The position numbers and the translations under genes are program-made. From Enoplolaimus lenunculus (lineage: Eukaryota > Nematoda > Enoplea > Enoplida > Thoracostomopsidae): 64,000 nt of DNA. Shown here piece after piece: positions 24,968-36,251 of this stretch. Every line of letters begins with the position of its first letter. The first letter of the stretch is position 1. Below the pieces are notes generated by a model, which was given only the letters and a program-made list of their open reading frames with translations, was not told where the DNA came from and ran no database searches. The stretch is from contig JASANG010003612.1 in NCBI GenBank assembly GCA_030248215.1, positions 62,001 through 126,000 of the forward strand, written 5' to 3'.

Positions 24968-27900
24968 TCAAAACTCATCACTATCCATTTCTTCGTCCTC
25001 GACGTCACTCTGTTGTACCTCAAGTTGAACTCTCCTGCTGCGAGTCTGCATACCTTGTCTATGGTTCCAGTTCTGTGTACCTGATTGGGATTGCATTCGG
25101 TGACCTCCGAAAACAGGCGTATCGCCGTCAGCAACCATAAAGCGATCGGGCTTCCTCGGCGAATTGGACCAAGATTCAAACGCTCGATGCCGCGTGCCGA
25201 CATCAACGGCTCTGGTTTTTTGAGACATATATTTTCTGTCGCTCTGAGACGCTTCCCAAGCGGCCATAGTGGCGCTGCGATCATGAATATTAGTTCCGGA
25301 CCGATTTGGTCTATAACCGGCATAAGTCCTGTTCAGTTGTCCCGAACGCTGTTTATGCGCGGCCAGAATTCCTGGAGGCGGACGACTCGACCGGCTAAAT
25401 TTGCTCGGGGGTACTTCTTTGGTACGCTCCATCTTGCCGAGAGAGTTATCAGTACCAAAGCATGGCCCGGACGATAAACGCGGCATGAACTCGGCCAAAT
25501 CGTCATCATCATTTTCGTCGCTGAAATCCTCGAGATCAAAATCAAAATCAGTCATTTGCAAACTTCGACCACTCCTGCTGCCACGATGAGGCGACATGAA
25601 ATCTGATTCATTTACATAACGTCGATAGGTGTCGCTTGGTCGAGAATCCCAACGTACATCATCTCGAGATGTGTTTGGAAATTCGAACATAAAATCGTTG
25701 TACACGCTATCTGATGAGATCATATTCCTGTCGCGAGATTGATGTTCACTGTTATATCGGTCCATTGAATCTACAGGATAGTCTTCTGCTTCAAATGAAT
25801 TTTCGTGAGCCACAATTTCTGCTGCATTAACGTGGCTTCCTCCGTCTACGAACTCCGCAAACCTATAATGACATAAATTAAATTTTACTATACTTCAACA
25901 TCATTTTATTATGATTAAACATTAAAAATTACAAGTCTGCGCGTCAAATTATGACTACAATCACGATACGAGGGAATACCAAAAATATCGCAGTCAGCTC
26001 GTATACTTTAATATCCGGCTCCTATCCGGCCGCACCCGGATGACAATCACGCAGTAATTAGTTCAGACTACACTCTTAAAATCAACTGTTAAATTCTAAA
26101 ACAGACAATCAATAAATCCGTTTAATCTGAGTAACAACATTTTTTTCCAAAAAACTTAGTATTGCCTGTTTGCATACAGAAAATGTATGTCTAAATTAAC
26201 TCAGATATCAGTATTATCCAGACGTAGCGAATGTCTTAAACCCTGTGTAGTGCTATGTTCAAAATATTAAAACTTTAAATGAACGTATAGAGCTTTTAAA
26301 CCAAAGCTTCATAGCAGTAACCTTGCAGGATTCTTCAGCCTCGAAATAATTTTCCACGGAGTTCCTTCAGCAGTTTGACAAAAGTGACGCAATGCATCTA
26401 AGCTGTTTTGTGTTTCTAAGATACCCTGTTCCATGTATTCACGTCGTGTCAACAATCGTATTTCCGGAGGAAAATATATTTGCCTGAATTGCATAACAAT
26501 TATCTCAAAAATTTACAAAATTCGATAAACGCATAACACAATTTCAATAAATTTGTGCGGTTGTCCAAAATTTCACATATATTCAAGTGATTTAACTAAA
26601 AAGCAGCAACGCGCGATGCAACTCAAAGCATAGGGGTAGCAAGAATTTTGAAAAGTGGCTCACGTTCAATAAAAATTTCAAAGCGGCTCTTGTGTTAACA
26701 ACGGAAATGGTTTTCTAATATAACCCTGGACAAAACTATCAAAGACGATTCAAACTGGTAGTTGCCTAACCAAGACCTATTGAATTAATAATATATCAAA
26801 TAATATGAGTGACAAAAATCCACAAATGTAAACTATGCCACATTCCTTGCATCATAAAATGTGTCACAATAAAGATCAGTTTTACAATGATGTCAGGGAG
26901 CAACCGGAATTCCGTTTCCGACAGTTTTTGACCTTCCGGTTCCGGTAAATTTTTACCGGAATTGAAAGTTCCGGTATTAAATTTTGGTCCGTGGAAATTA
27001 CGATATTTACTAAAAAATGACAAAAAAATTGATTTCATTCGTATGGTATATAAACCCTGACAATGGCCGAAAATAAGCCATCGAAGGTGGTTCTCGCTTT
27101 CGCGAATCTTGCAAATCTAAAATACAGCAACTAAAGTGAATACCTATCTCCCATTAAGGGCTATTTCAACAATAATATTGCTAAAAAGAAAATTAAAATG
27201 AATTTTTCGGTGTCATGTATTTTTCATTTTTCGGTTCCGGTTCCATTTCCGGTATTTTTTCAAATTCCGGTTCCGGTAAATTGTAATTTCGGTTGCACCC
27301 TGAATGTTGTGTATCAACAGCGTATATCATGTTTATAACGAATAACTCTGTGACACCAACATGGATAAATCAGCGGGCCGAATCTATCAACCAAACACTT
27401 TTTGCACCTTACGCGCGTCTAAAACTATTTTGCGTACTAAAACTACAGCCGTTGTACTTGACCTACCGCTTAATTTGCCGAAGCCTAACCATGCCTGAAG
27501 TTTAAATGTAATCTTCACTTGACTGATGCGTCTAGAAGGGTTGAATAAAAGTCTGGTCTTTCTTTCGGCCATACAAAAACTTTATAAAACATGTATTTAC
27601 ATTCATTTTTACATTATATCGCATAGAATACATTTATACAGAAAACTCCATCAGTCCAGGTTAGCCCAGGTAACGGACCGTAGGCCCCAGCAATAGTCAA
27701 TGTGAAAATGCTGCCCCGGGGCATCCATAGTCTCCAATAATTCTAATACGTTTTCAACAACATACCACTTTTTATGTATCCATTTTAACACTGATTCTGG
27801 TGTGTTTATGACAGCGACCAGAATGATGACGGTAGCTATGGATACTTCTCTGCACTGACACGACCAGTAAATAAACAAACAACCCGACATCTTAAAACAA

Positions 27901-30900
27901 TAATAAAGTATGGACAAGATTATCAGAAACTATTCGCCAACATAATCCATGAACACTAACAACTAAAGGATGAACTAACAAGAAGTAGGCTACACTGATG
28001 AACATTTTGAAAAATTCGTGCTTTTTACTTGCGCCATGGTACAACAAAAAATTTAAACATTTGAAAATGTTCAAAAAGCAAACAGGAATGAACACCAAAA
28101 TATTTTACTATACAGAGATTTAATACTCAGACAAATATTTCCTGTATTGTCGGTAGCCAGCCATATGATAGAATAATATACTAAACTTACTCGCAGCAAA
28201 AACTCAAATATGTTTAAAGTTCGAATGTCGGATGGTGGACCAATGCGATACATTACAATAGCACTAATAATCGCAGCAGTAACCTTAAATGAAATTACGA
28301 TATAATATCATAATTTGAACAGTTACCGTTTTGCAGTTTAGGATCAAGTATTAACAAGCAACGGTAAATGCAACAGACGCTCAAAGTCACTAGAAACGAA
28401 TATGATGTAATCATGGCCTGATAGAACATGCAAGTGATTGCGATTATGCTCCTAGTGGTACAACTGTTTCAAATAAAATTCCAGTAATACTTTACGGTCT
28501 GTAAATGACGTACCAAGTATACAGACAAGAGATTCTGATATCCTTTCGCAATTGTGTACAAATTTTGCCAGAGATTGTAAAATAACCACAAACAAAAAGA
28601 CCATCCTCCAATCAATACTGACGCACCAACAGATCTCTATAATACGTAATACACGTCACTACGTAAAACCAAAACACTACTAAATATGCTTGAAATAAAA
28701 CGTATTACAAAATATGTTGAGTACAAAATAAAATGCTTTAAAGTTATTTTTTCACCGAACATTTATGCATAGTTTCATTATCTTAAAGCGAATTTTCACA
28801 ACTACATACTTTAATGAAACTTGCAGTTACAAAATCTACTCCAAGATATAGTTCTTATTGCCACAAAACTTGCATTCACACAAAAACTTAAATACGTACA
28901 ACATACAGTATTCTCACAATGAATACGGTTGAATACTATGTAATAAAAACTTGGTGTTATACTTACAACTCAAAAATACTAATAAATATATAATTAAACC
29001 AACACAGTATTATTCAAAATGGCTAAACCTGAATACACCAAATATCTCACTTTTGGAAGCACTCGATAAATAAGAAACACAACAATCAAAACTGATGCCA
29101 GCACACCAGCTGTAATTCCAGTCACGTAATGAAATGTCACATTCCTAAAACAAAATTAAAAGACATTCAGAAACTGAATCAAGTAAAAGTGTGCAAAATG
29201 TCTGAATAATATATAATAAACATCTATTTTTCAAGCCATGTATTAGTTGAGACTGACTTACATGATGAATTAAGCATGAATGTTGACTTCTTAAAATAAA
29301 TCGCTAACCATTAGAATTAAAAAAATGTTTTAATTTAATACTAAATGTTATATAGATCAACAATTGAAATAGATGCAATATATATTTACAAATGCACAGA
29401 AAAACACAAAAGTTCGGACCGTTCACAGGTTCACTATCATGGATATTATTTATAAAAATGATTCTTGTAGCACTAATTACCTAAGTTGTTTACTTAGAAA
29501 AAGTCATTCATGTTCTTAAATGTCAGTTTTATCAACACATTGACACCATGGTGCATGGTAATTTTGATCAAGAGACATTGTAGAATATATTAGCACACTG
29601 CACCTACCAGGGTGCAACCGGAATTACAATTTACCGGAACCAGAACCGGAATTTGAAAATTTTACCGGAACCGGAACCGGAAAGTGAAAAATGCATTTCA
29701 CCAAAAATTTCATTTTAATCTTATTTTTTGCTCTATTATTTGTGAAATAACCTTAGTCGAACATAGGTATTCATTTTATTTGTTGTATTTTAGATTTTCA
29801 TCATCGACTGAAGTGAAATCCACCATCAATGGCTTATATTCGGAGTACAAGTGGCTTTCAAGAGAGATTCTTAAAAATTAGCAAAGTAAAGAAAACGGCC
29901 AAATTATAATACCGGAATTTTTAAATCCGGTAAAAATTTACCGGAACCGGAACCGGATGGTGAAAAAATGCCGGAACCGGAACCGGAATTCCGGTTGCAC
30001 CCTGGCACCTACGTAATATACATCAACCACCTCCTAATACATACGCAATGTTTTTGGTGCTTGAGATCGAGTTGTCCTGAAGAAATGCAGTTCCGCAAAA
30101 ACTGGTGAGAATGACTGTACTGAAAGGGGTGTTTGTATGAATTTAACCGGCTTGCTTTACACACATTGAAGCATTTTCACTAAGGATGTGCCGATTAATC
30201 GGCATCGGCATCGGTAATAATCGGCAGTTTTCGTGAGTATCGACATCGGCATCGGCACTGCATGAAAATTGCCGATTCTTTCCCGATACTTTTTGCACAT
30301 CACAGTCAGTTTGAATGCTATCAATTTCATTTCTGGGCGCAAATCAGTGTGTGCGGTCAGTAAAACTGATAGCTTTCTTGCGTCTGTGTTTGAAAAAATT
30401 AATTGAAACGAACCGTTCGTCTAAAATTATAATCGTTTATTATCATATAATGATGTAATGTAGTATCCTATCTGTTAATTAAGTAAGCATGGTGTACTAA
30501 AGTTGGAATCGGCATCGGCATCGGCAAAATTTAAAAATAAGAATCGGCATCGGTATCGGCATCAGCAAAAATTTTGGTATCGGCACATCCCTAATTTTCA
30601 CAATAAATCAATAAATAAAATAAAACAAGCTTAATCGTATTACAGGACCTACTAAGTGGCTTCGCGATAACAAACATTACAATACCAGCAAAGTAGAGCA
30701 ACAGATGTTTGAAATCGATTCCTAGAATAAAACGAACAAGGATTTGTAGTGTTTCCAAAGTTCTGAGTTCAAAAACGGATTATTCTGAAAATGCCCCATT
30801 TTCTACGAATATCCAGCCTGCTTCTAACAAAGAAAGGGCAATGTTGCATCCAGTGCTATGCTGACCAGTGCATTACTCGCATAGAATGCGACACTTTTGG

Positions 30901-32670
30901 ATAGCGTGTAGTTAACTTTTATTTTGACTACTGTAAGGGTTGCGCTATACTTTTGTTGACGTCCGGCGCAGTGCTGTATGGTACGTGAATTACGCACACA
31001 CAATATGGTATGGTGACGTATGGCGACACACGACAAGTATAGTGCGACTCTTGAACTGTTTTTAGTTTTTAAGATCCATATTAGTTCCATGGTCAACGTT
31101 GCATATTTTGCTATGCTGACTAATGTTCTACTGACCATGCAAGGCCTTGTGGGATCACGTAGTTAACTTTTGTTTTTGTACGTAGTGGTAAAGGTTTTCG
31201 AAAACGAAAGCAAGAGTCATCGCCTGAGCACATGCAAAATAAGGTCAAACTAACCAACAAGGATCCCAACATATATAATATAAATAACAAACATCGTACT
31301 ACGCAGACGCACTCAGAGCGAAAAGTCGAGTTTTAAACATAAAGCTACGCATTATTGCACTAACGTTTTGAGACTGTCGATATGTAATATGCATCTTGTG
31401 TTGCTACTCCGAAGTAAGTATCAGTAAATGGATGGATATATTTCGTATTCCACAACTGAAATCGACGAAACACGCCGAACCACTTCTGATCTTGAGTAAA
31501 TTCAATTTCAATCTGAGTTAGATTTGGGTTTTGATACAACCAGTACATAGATTCGTCAACTTGGCCTGAATCAATTGCGATGTTTAACTGAAAACAAATA
31601 TAAACTTATATGTATAGTTTCTATGTAGTTGGATGCATTTCAAAACGTACAGCATCCAAGCATCCAACGGTATACTTTCCAAAGTTAATGGTGTGAAATT
31701 TGGCACAAACCCAAAATTAGTATACATTTGCAGTAGAGCACTCGCACTCAATCAAAATCAATATCGATATCGGCACATTTCCAAAATAAAAATCGACATT
31801 TACAAAAATTTTGGTATCGACACATCCATACAATTGATCACATCTATTTTAAATTTTAACCAAAGGAATAGAAACTTTATTGTCAAACGAAGAGCCAGAT
31901 TTTTCGGTGCGCCTTGTCACATTCGTATATATCAAAGTAATGGACAATACGTTGAGTATATGCATACCTTTACAGAACTGAAACATTCTGTAATCCGATA
32001 CTTCTTTCCAAGATATCTGAACAAGTCTAGTTCAGCTGACTGAGTGTAGGATTTCATTGGTATATATTGAGGTTTGCTTGTAAGCAATTTTGTTTCGGTT
32101 TGATCAGCAAGCGAAGCTGAAACGAAAATATCGCGTTAATGTTTACATACATACGTATGCCAAACTACAAACTACGAAATTTGAGGAACCAAACTGAATG
32201 TCAATTGATAACCAAACTGAATGTCAATTGATACCCAAACCGATCATTTCAGCAGCATAACACATAGTTGTTTTAAACACCACTTTGGTTAAGTATATAC
32301 CGCTTACACAGTCAAAGTAATATATATATACTGACTCTCTAAACTGCTTTCAAGGGCAATGTGTGTACGGTTAAAAACCACTGAATAAGATTATGACATT
32401 GGAAAATAATTTTAAAAGATATCTGTTTTATAAATACATAAAAATGTTGGACATAGTTTAAATACTCAACAAAAAGTGAGTTATTTCGGATTTCGACATT
32501 AACATACAACAAACAATAAGATGGGTTTAACACAATAAAAACGTCTGTTATAAACAACTTTTAAGAAATGTAGTTAATTTAATCTGCTAGTAATCTATAA
32601 ACAATACACAAAATGACTTACGTTGTTTTATTACGCAAAGACATACTATTACGCGCAATGCCAATTGCAT
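24968..32670 (-). CDS. NEMP1: Nuclear envelope integral membrane protein 1 (NEMP1/TMEM194), complete, 10 exons
   Basis: Inner-nuclear-membrane protein of the NEMP family; known relatives bind RanGTP and emerin-type partners and stiffen the envelope. Exons: 32622-32670, 31968-32116, 31365-31587, 30649-30721, 29051-29144, 28514-28636, 28191-28283, 27766-27890, 26322-26483, 24968-25862. Phases match at all nine junctions and give 661 aa. MQLALRVIVCLCVIKQ is a signal peptide. The luminal domain (18-140) contains FQLWNTKYIHPFTDTYFGV. Predicted membrane segments lie near 144-161, 173-192, 200-217, 232-250, 262-279 and 283-300. Family landmarks are LSRNVTFHYVTG, GGWSF, MYRIGPP, LLTRREYMEQGILETQ and RFAEFVDGGSH, aligned with human NEMP1. 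The last exon adds a tail of roughly 290 aa, acidic then Arg/Ser/Gln-rich, ending DVEDEEMDSDEF; human NEMP1 (about 444 aa) lacks it. Introns carry hAT-type MITEs at 26894-27302, 29608-30004 and 30181-30593. Confidence 0.94.
26894..27302 (-). mobile_element. hAT-type MITE (family A), diverged copy
   Basis: TIRs CAGGGAGCAACCGG and GGTTGCACCCTG with flanks AATGATGT / AATGTTGT (7 of 8). It lies in a NEMP1 intron and is older than the two near-identical copies. Confidence 0.88.
29608..30004 (+). mobile_element. hAT-type MITE (family A), 8-bp duplication GCACCTAC
   Basis: TIRs CAGGGTGCAACCGG / CCGGTTGCACCCTG, flanked by GCACCTAC at 29600-29607 and 30005-30012. It lies in a NEMP1 intron, opposite in orientation to its near-identical sister at 1873-2287. 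Confidence 0.93.
30181..30593 (+). mobile_element. hAT-type MITE (family L), 8-bp duplication ATTTTCAC
   Basis: Ends TAAGGATGTGCCGAT and GTATCGGCACATCCCTA, with GGCATCGGCATCGG runs at both sides; flanks ATTTTCAC at 30173-30180 and 30594-30601. It lies in a NEMP1 intron, 55 bp from exon 30649-30721. Confidence 0.9.
31745..31832 (+). mobile_element. Family L fragment
   Basis: ATCGATATCGGCACATTTCC and TTTTGGTATCGACACATCC match one end of the family L element. It lies in a NEMP1 intron. Confidence 0.55.
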
Positions 32671-32904
32671 ATAAAACAAACGACGCATGGTCAAAGTTGT
32701 ATGACTTTTGTTATATACCTATATAAATCGTCAGGAAAATCTAGATTCGCGAGTTTTTATATAACTTTTGTATGTCGCCCACCCCCTTTCTACAAATTTT
32801 TGGATTCCACAGATGGTAACTTTTATGCGCAGTTCATAATATAAAATTAAGCCCGGTCACAAAGTATGTTATAAGGTAGAGTTAACGCGTGAACCCTACC
32901 CTTA

Positions 32905-32998
32905 AGAAAACGGCCAAATTATAACACCGGAATTCTTAAATCCGGTATAAACTTACCGGAACCGGAAGGTGAAAAAATGCCGGAACCGGAATTCCGGT
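32905..32998 (+). mobile_element. Family A fragment abutting a tRNA-like repeat
   Basis: CCGGAATTCTTAAATCCGGT to CCGGAATTCCGGTG matches one end of family A, cut off where the tRNA-like unit begins at 33001. Confidence 0.7.
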
Positions 32999-33000
32999 GT

Positions 33001-33530
33001 TGGCACTAACGGTCTGCACGACCCCTGTTTGAAATTTTTACCAAAGTTAATGACCACACCGGGAATCGAACCTCGGCCCTCTTGCGCTCGAGCCAAGCAT
33101 GCTACCACTACACCACGCGGTCATTGCAACAACTTCTTATACCGGTATATGTGCACAGGCATGGCAACATTTGCTTTACACACACTTACGTGCACATATA
33201 CCGACATCCCTCTTTTTTACAGGCGGTCGTCCCGGAGCGCGAATCCAACTACCCGAATTCATAGGCTTGCTGTTTGTAGTGCCCATCTCGGTGGGACCTC
33301 CATGTTGGTGCTAACGGTCTGCACGACCCCTGTTTGAAGTTTTTGCCAAAGTTAATGACCACACCGGGAATCGAACCTCGGCCCTCTTGCGCTCGAGCCA
33401 AGCATGCTGCCACTACACCACGCGGTCATTGCAACAACTTCTTATACCGGTATATGTGCACAGACATGGCAACATTTGCTTTACACACACTTACGCGCAC
33501 ATATACCAACATCTGGTTGTACCCTAGATG
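33001..33530 (-). repeat. Two tandem tRNA-like repeat units (305-bp period), possible SINE
   Basis: Units start at about 33001 and 33306 and are nearly identical. On the minus strand each holds a tRNA-like sequence (33052-33122, 33357-33427) with GACCGCG pairing to TGTGGTC in a 7-bp acceptor stem, A box TGGTGTAGTGG and B box GGTTCGATTCC. The anticodon loop would read CGA, but the T stem is imperfect and the long variable arm of tRNA-Ser is absent, so this is tRNA-derived rather than a working tRNA. Confidence 0.75.
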
Positions 33531-34856
33531 TAAGTAGGAACGATGGGTAACCTCACCCCTTTCGGGAAGAATACAACATACTGTCAATTGCGTATGATTA
33601 ATACTAGCATAGTTTTTTGCGGTTTTAGCATTATTCTTAATGCATTAGTCTAAAACAACACTTGCCAAGTTCCGTCAATATAAGCTCGCCATAAAGCAAA
33701 TTTCAGAAACCTTCTCCCTAGCTTAGTGATTATTCATTTTAAATAGCGCAATCGAGCTAGAAGTAAAGCTAACAATCGAACAAGCACAGTATGGAACTTT
33801 TAAAACTACTTTCGATTTATTTCATTTTCACATGCTTTGAAATAAATTTTTAATTTTGATTTCCATCTATCAATATCCACACCATGCATTACGTATGTTC
33901 GCCCTGCAAATGAAATACATTTGCTATTCGCCTCTCTGGATATTAACACAAAAATTTTTACACATAGAACATATAAGTTATTATATACAGAGAAACTAAA
34001 CTTTACTTCTCTGTACAAGAATACGCCAAGATTTAAACATAGATGGGGAAAACTAAAATACCTGTTGAAAGCCTCCGACTAAAATGAATAGTTTGAAATT
34101 AATAAGTGAAATATTGATAAGTTCAGATTAATTTGTCTCTGTATTAACCCAATCTAACTGTTTCAAATGCCTAAGTGTTAATAATGTTAAGTAGGAAAAA
34201 ACCAAAATTCTTTCTCTGAATATGAAATACTATTAATTGTCATCCACGTTTTATACTGTCTAACTGTAAAAAATAGCACTCACTTGCGAGTCCCTAAGTT
34301 CCTAAAGTGCAGTGTTTATAAATTTCCAAAAATCAACCACACTATGTGTACATCCGGCCGACAACATAGAGTCCCCCTAAACGGCGTATACTTTGTCACA
34401 CTATCGCACATGCAGATGCCACTCTGTCAATACCTTATAGAAAGGGCAGTTGTTCTCTGTATCGAGTCTGTCAGAAGGACATTCGCTTATGGATCAACCA
34501 CGTATAATAACGCGCGCAGAGTTGTAAAAATACTCCACCCACCCCCTTATGTGGGGTTCACATTATAACTGGGGAAGTCTAATCACGTTTTGTCCCATGT
34601 TGATGCGACATCAACATAAACTTTGTTAGCATATTACGGACAAACAAAAGTCGAATATGTGATATTGATATACAAAGCACAGGTACACATGTTATCTCAA
34701 CATACAAGTGTCCGAACGAATGTCACGTTACACAACCAGACATATTGGTGAATATCATGATATTCCAAATTAACAGGATATATGATACGATATTCAGTAA
34801 GACTGATTTGAAGTATCATATGATATTCCATTATGTAGTTTAAGACGTATCATAAA

Positions 34857-35078
34857 CAATCCGCCAAAATTTGAATATTCCCTCTAAAATATAAATCTTC
34901 CGGCCAAAATTTGAATGTCCCACCAAATTTTGAATTTTCTCGCCAACATTCAAATTTCCCGCCAAAATTTGAATTCCCCATAAAATTTGAATTTCCGCCA
35001 AAATTTGAATTTTCTCGCCAAAAATATAATTTTCCCGCCAAATTTAAGAATTTTTCTACCAAAATTTAATTTTCCCAA
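34857..35078 (+). repeat. AT-rich minisatellite, about 20-bp unit CCGCCAAAATTTGAATTTT
   Basis: About ten diverged units of CCGCCAAAATTTGAA(T)n spaced 18-24 bp apart, lying between the family N left end and the family D element. Confidence 0.85.
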
Positions 35079-36251
35079 AGTATAAGTATTGTTGGCTCAT
35101 GTAAAGATCAGGGGCGGAACGTTTTTCTGTGGGACTAGAAAAGAGCAAGCTTAACGGTTTCTCACATGAATATTTTCTGTTTCCCTTGAGACCTACTTTT
35201 ATGCTAGGATTCGAACTCCAGTGACTGGAGTGGGAGGCGTATACCATCACCACTCAGCTATACTCTCTAAAAAATTCTACTTAATATTAAGTAAAAGTTT
35301 TGCCAGATTAAGCACCCGTTTTACTTACTATGGTGCTGGGCAAAGTTTTACTGAATACCAAGTAAAACGGGGTCAGCGGAGTTTTACTTAAAAATTAAGT
35401 AATTTTTTCTACAATTTTAAGTAAAACACAACTTAATTTTATTTACTAATTTAAGTATTATTTTACTTAAAATTATAGCTCAGAACACCACCAGTCAGGG
35501 CGCCAACTGAAGGTTGGGGGTCCTTCCGCCGACACTGGTGCCAAGAAATAGAAATCTTGCAATATATACTCACATATATAGATGATAGCGTAATTCTAGT
35601 AATCTTTTAAAATGATATATACGGCGGCTTGCAGATTTAGTAATGAAATTCAAAAAATACAATGTACCGCAATATAGGCTTCGCCGAGGTCAATTTATTT
35701 CGGTGTCGTACAGGTTTCGCAGTCTCAGAAAGATGTTAAACGCTGGGGTGTTTAGTGACTTTCTGTATAATAAACCGCCAGCCAATAACATCAAACCAAG
35801 GTGCAGAATGAAGTATATATATTCCAACAAGAACTTGTAATGAACAAAACCTGCCAGCAGAAATTAGAGCCACACCTACTGATATCTCAGTTTGTTTAAA
35901 ACATCTAATACTAGCACTCAATGTTTTGCTCCAGCTAAGTTTTCAGATAAAATTACTGCATCAGTACCGTATGCTCCTGCCCAATCGGATGTGAAAAACC
36001 CGAGACAGAGGTCAACAAATTTTGGCTGAACCGGAGGTTCAGTAAAATTAGGTAATAACAATAAGACTGATTCTGCCAATTTCTAGTAACATTTGCAAAT
36101 AGTTGTATAAAATTTGTGTTCGTGTGTCATGTTTGAAGAATATCTACTACTAATCATTTCAAAATTGCCCTGCTTTACAAATAAATTCGCTGCCACGGAC
36201 AGAATTTTTTATAACCGCAGGTCGATTTTATATCGGTGCCGGACCTATTAA

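Noticed and set aside
25085-25477. 130-aa plus-strand frame
   Set aside because: Antisense shadow of the NEMP1 last exon.
33806-34018. Frame considered as NEMP1 first exon (LCVKIFVLISREANS)
   Set aside because: The exon at 32622-32670 gives a better signal peptide, a consensus donor GTAAGT and the right phase.
34850-35062. 70-aa frame with NSNFGG repeats
   Set aside because: Translation of the AT-rich minisatellite at 34857-35078.
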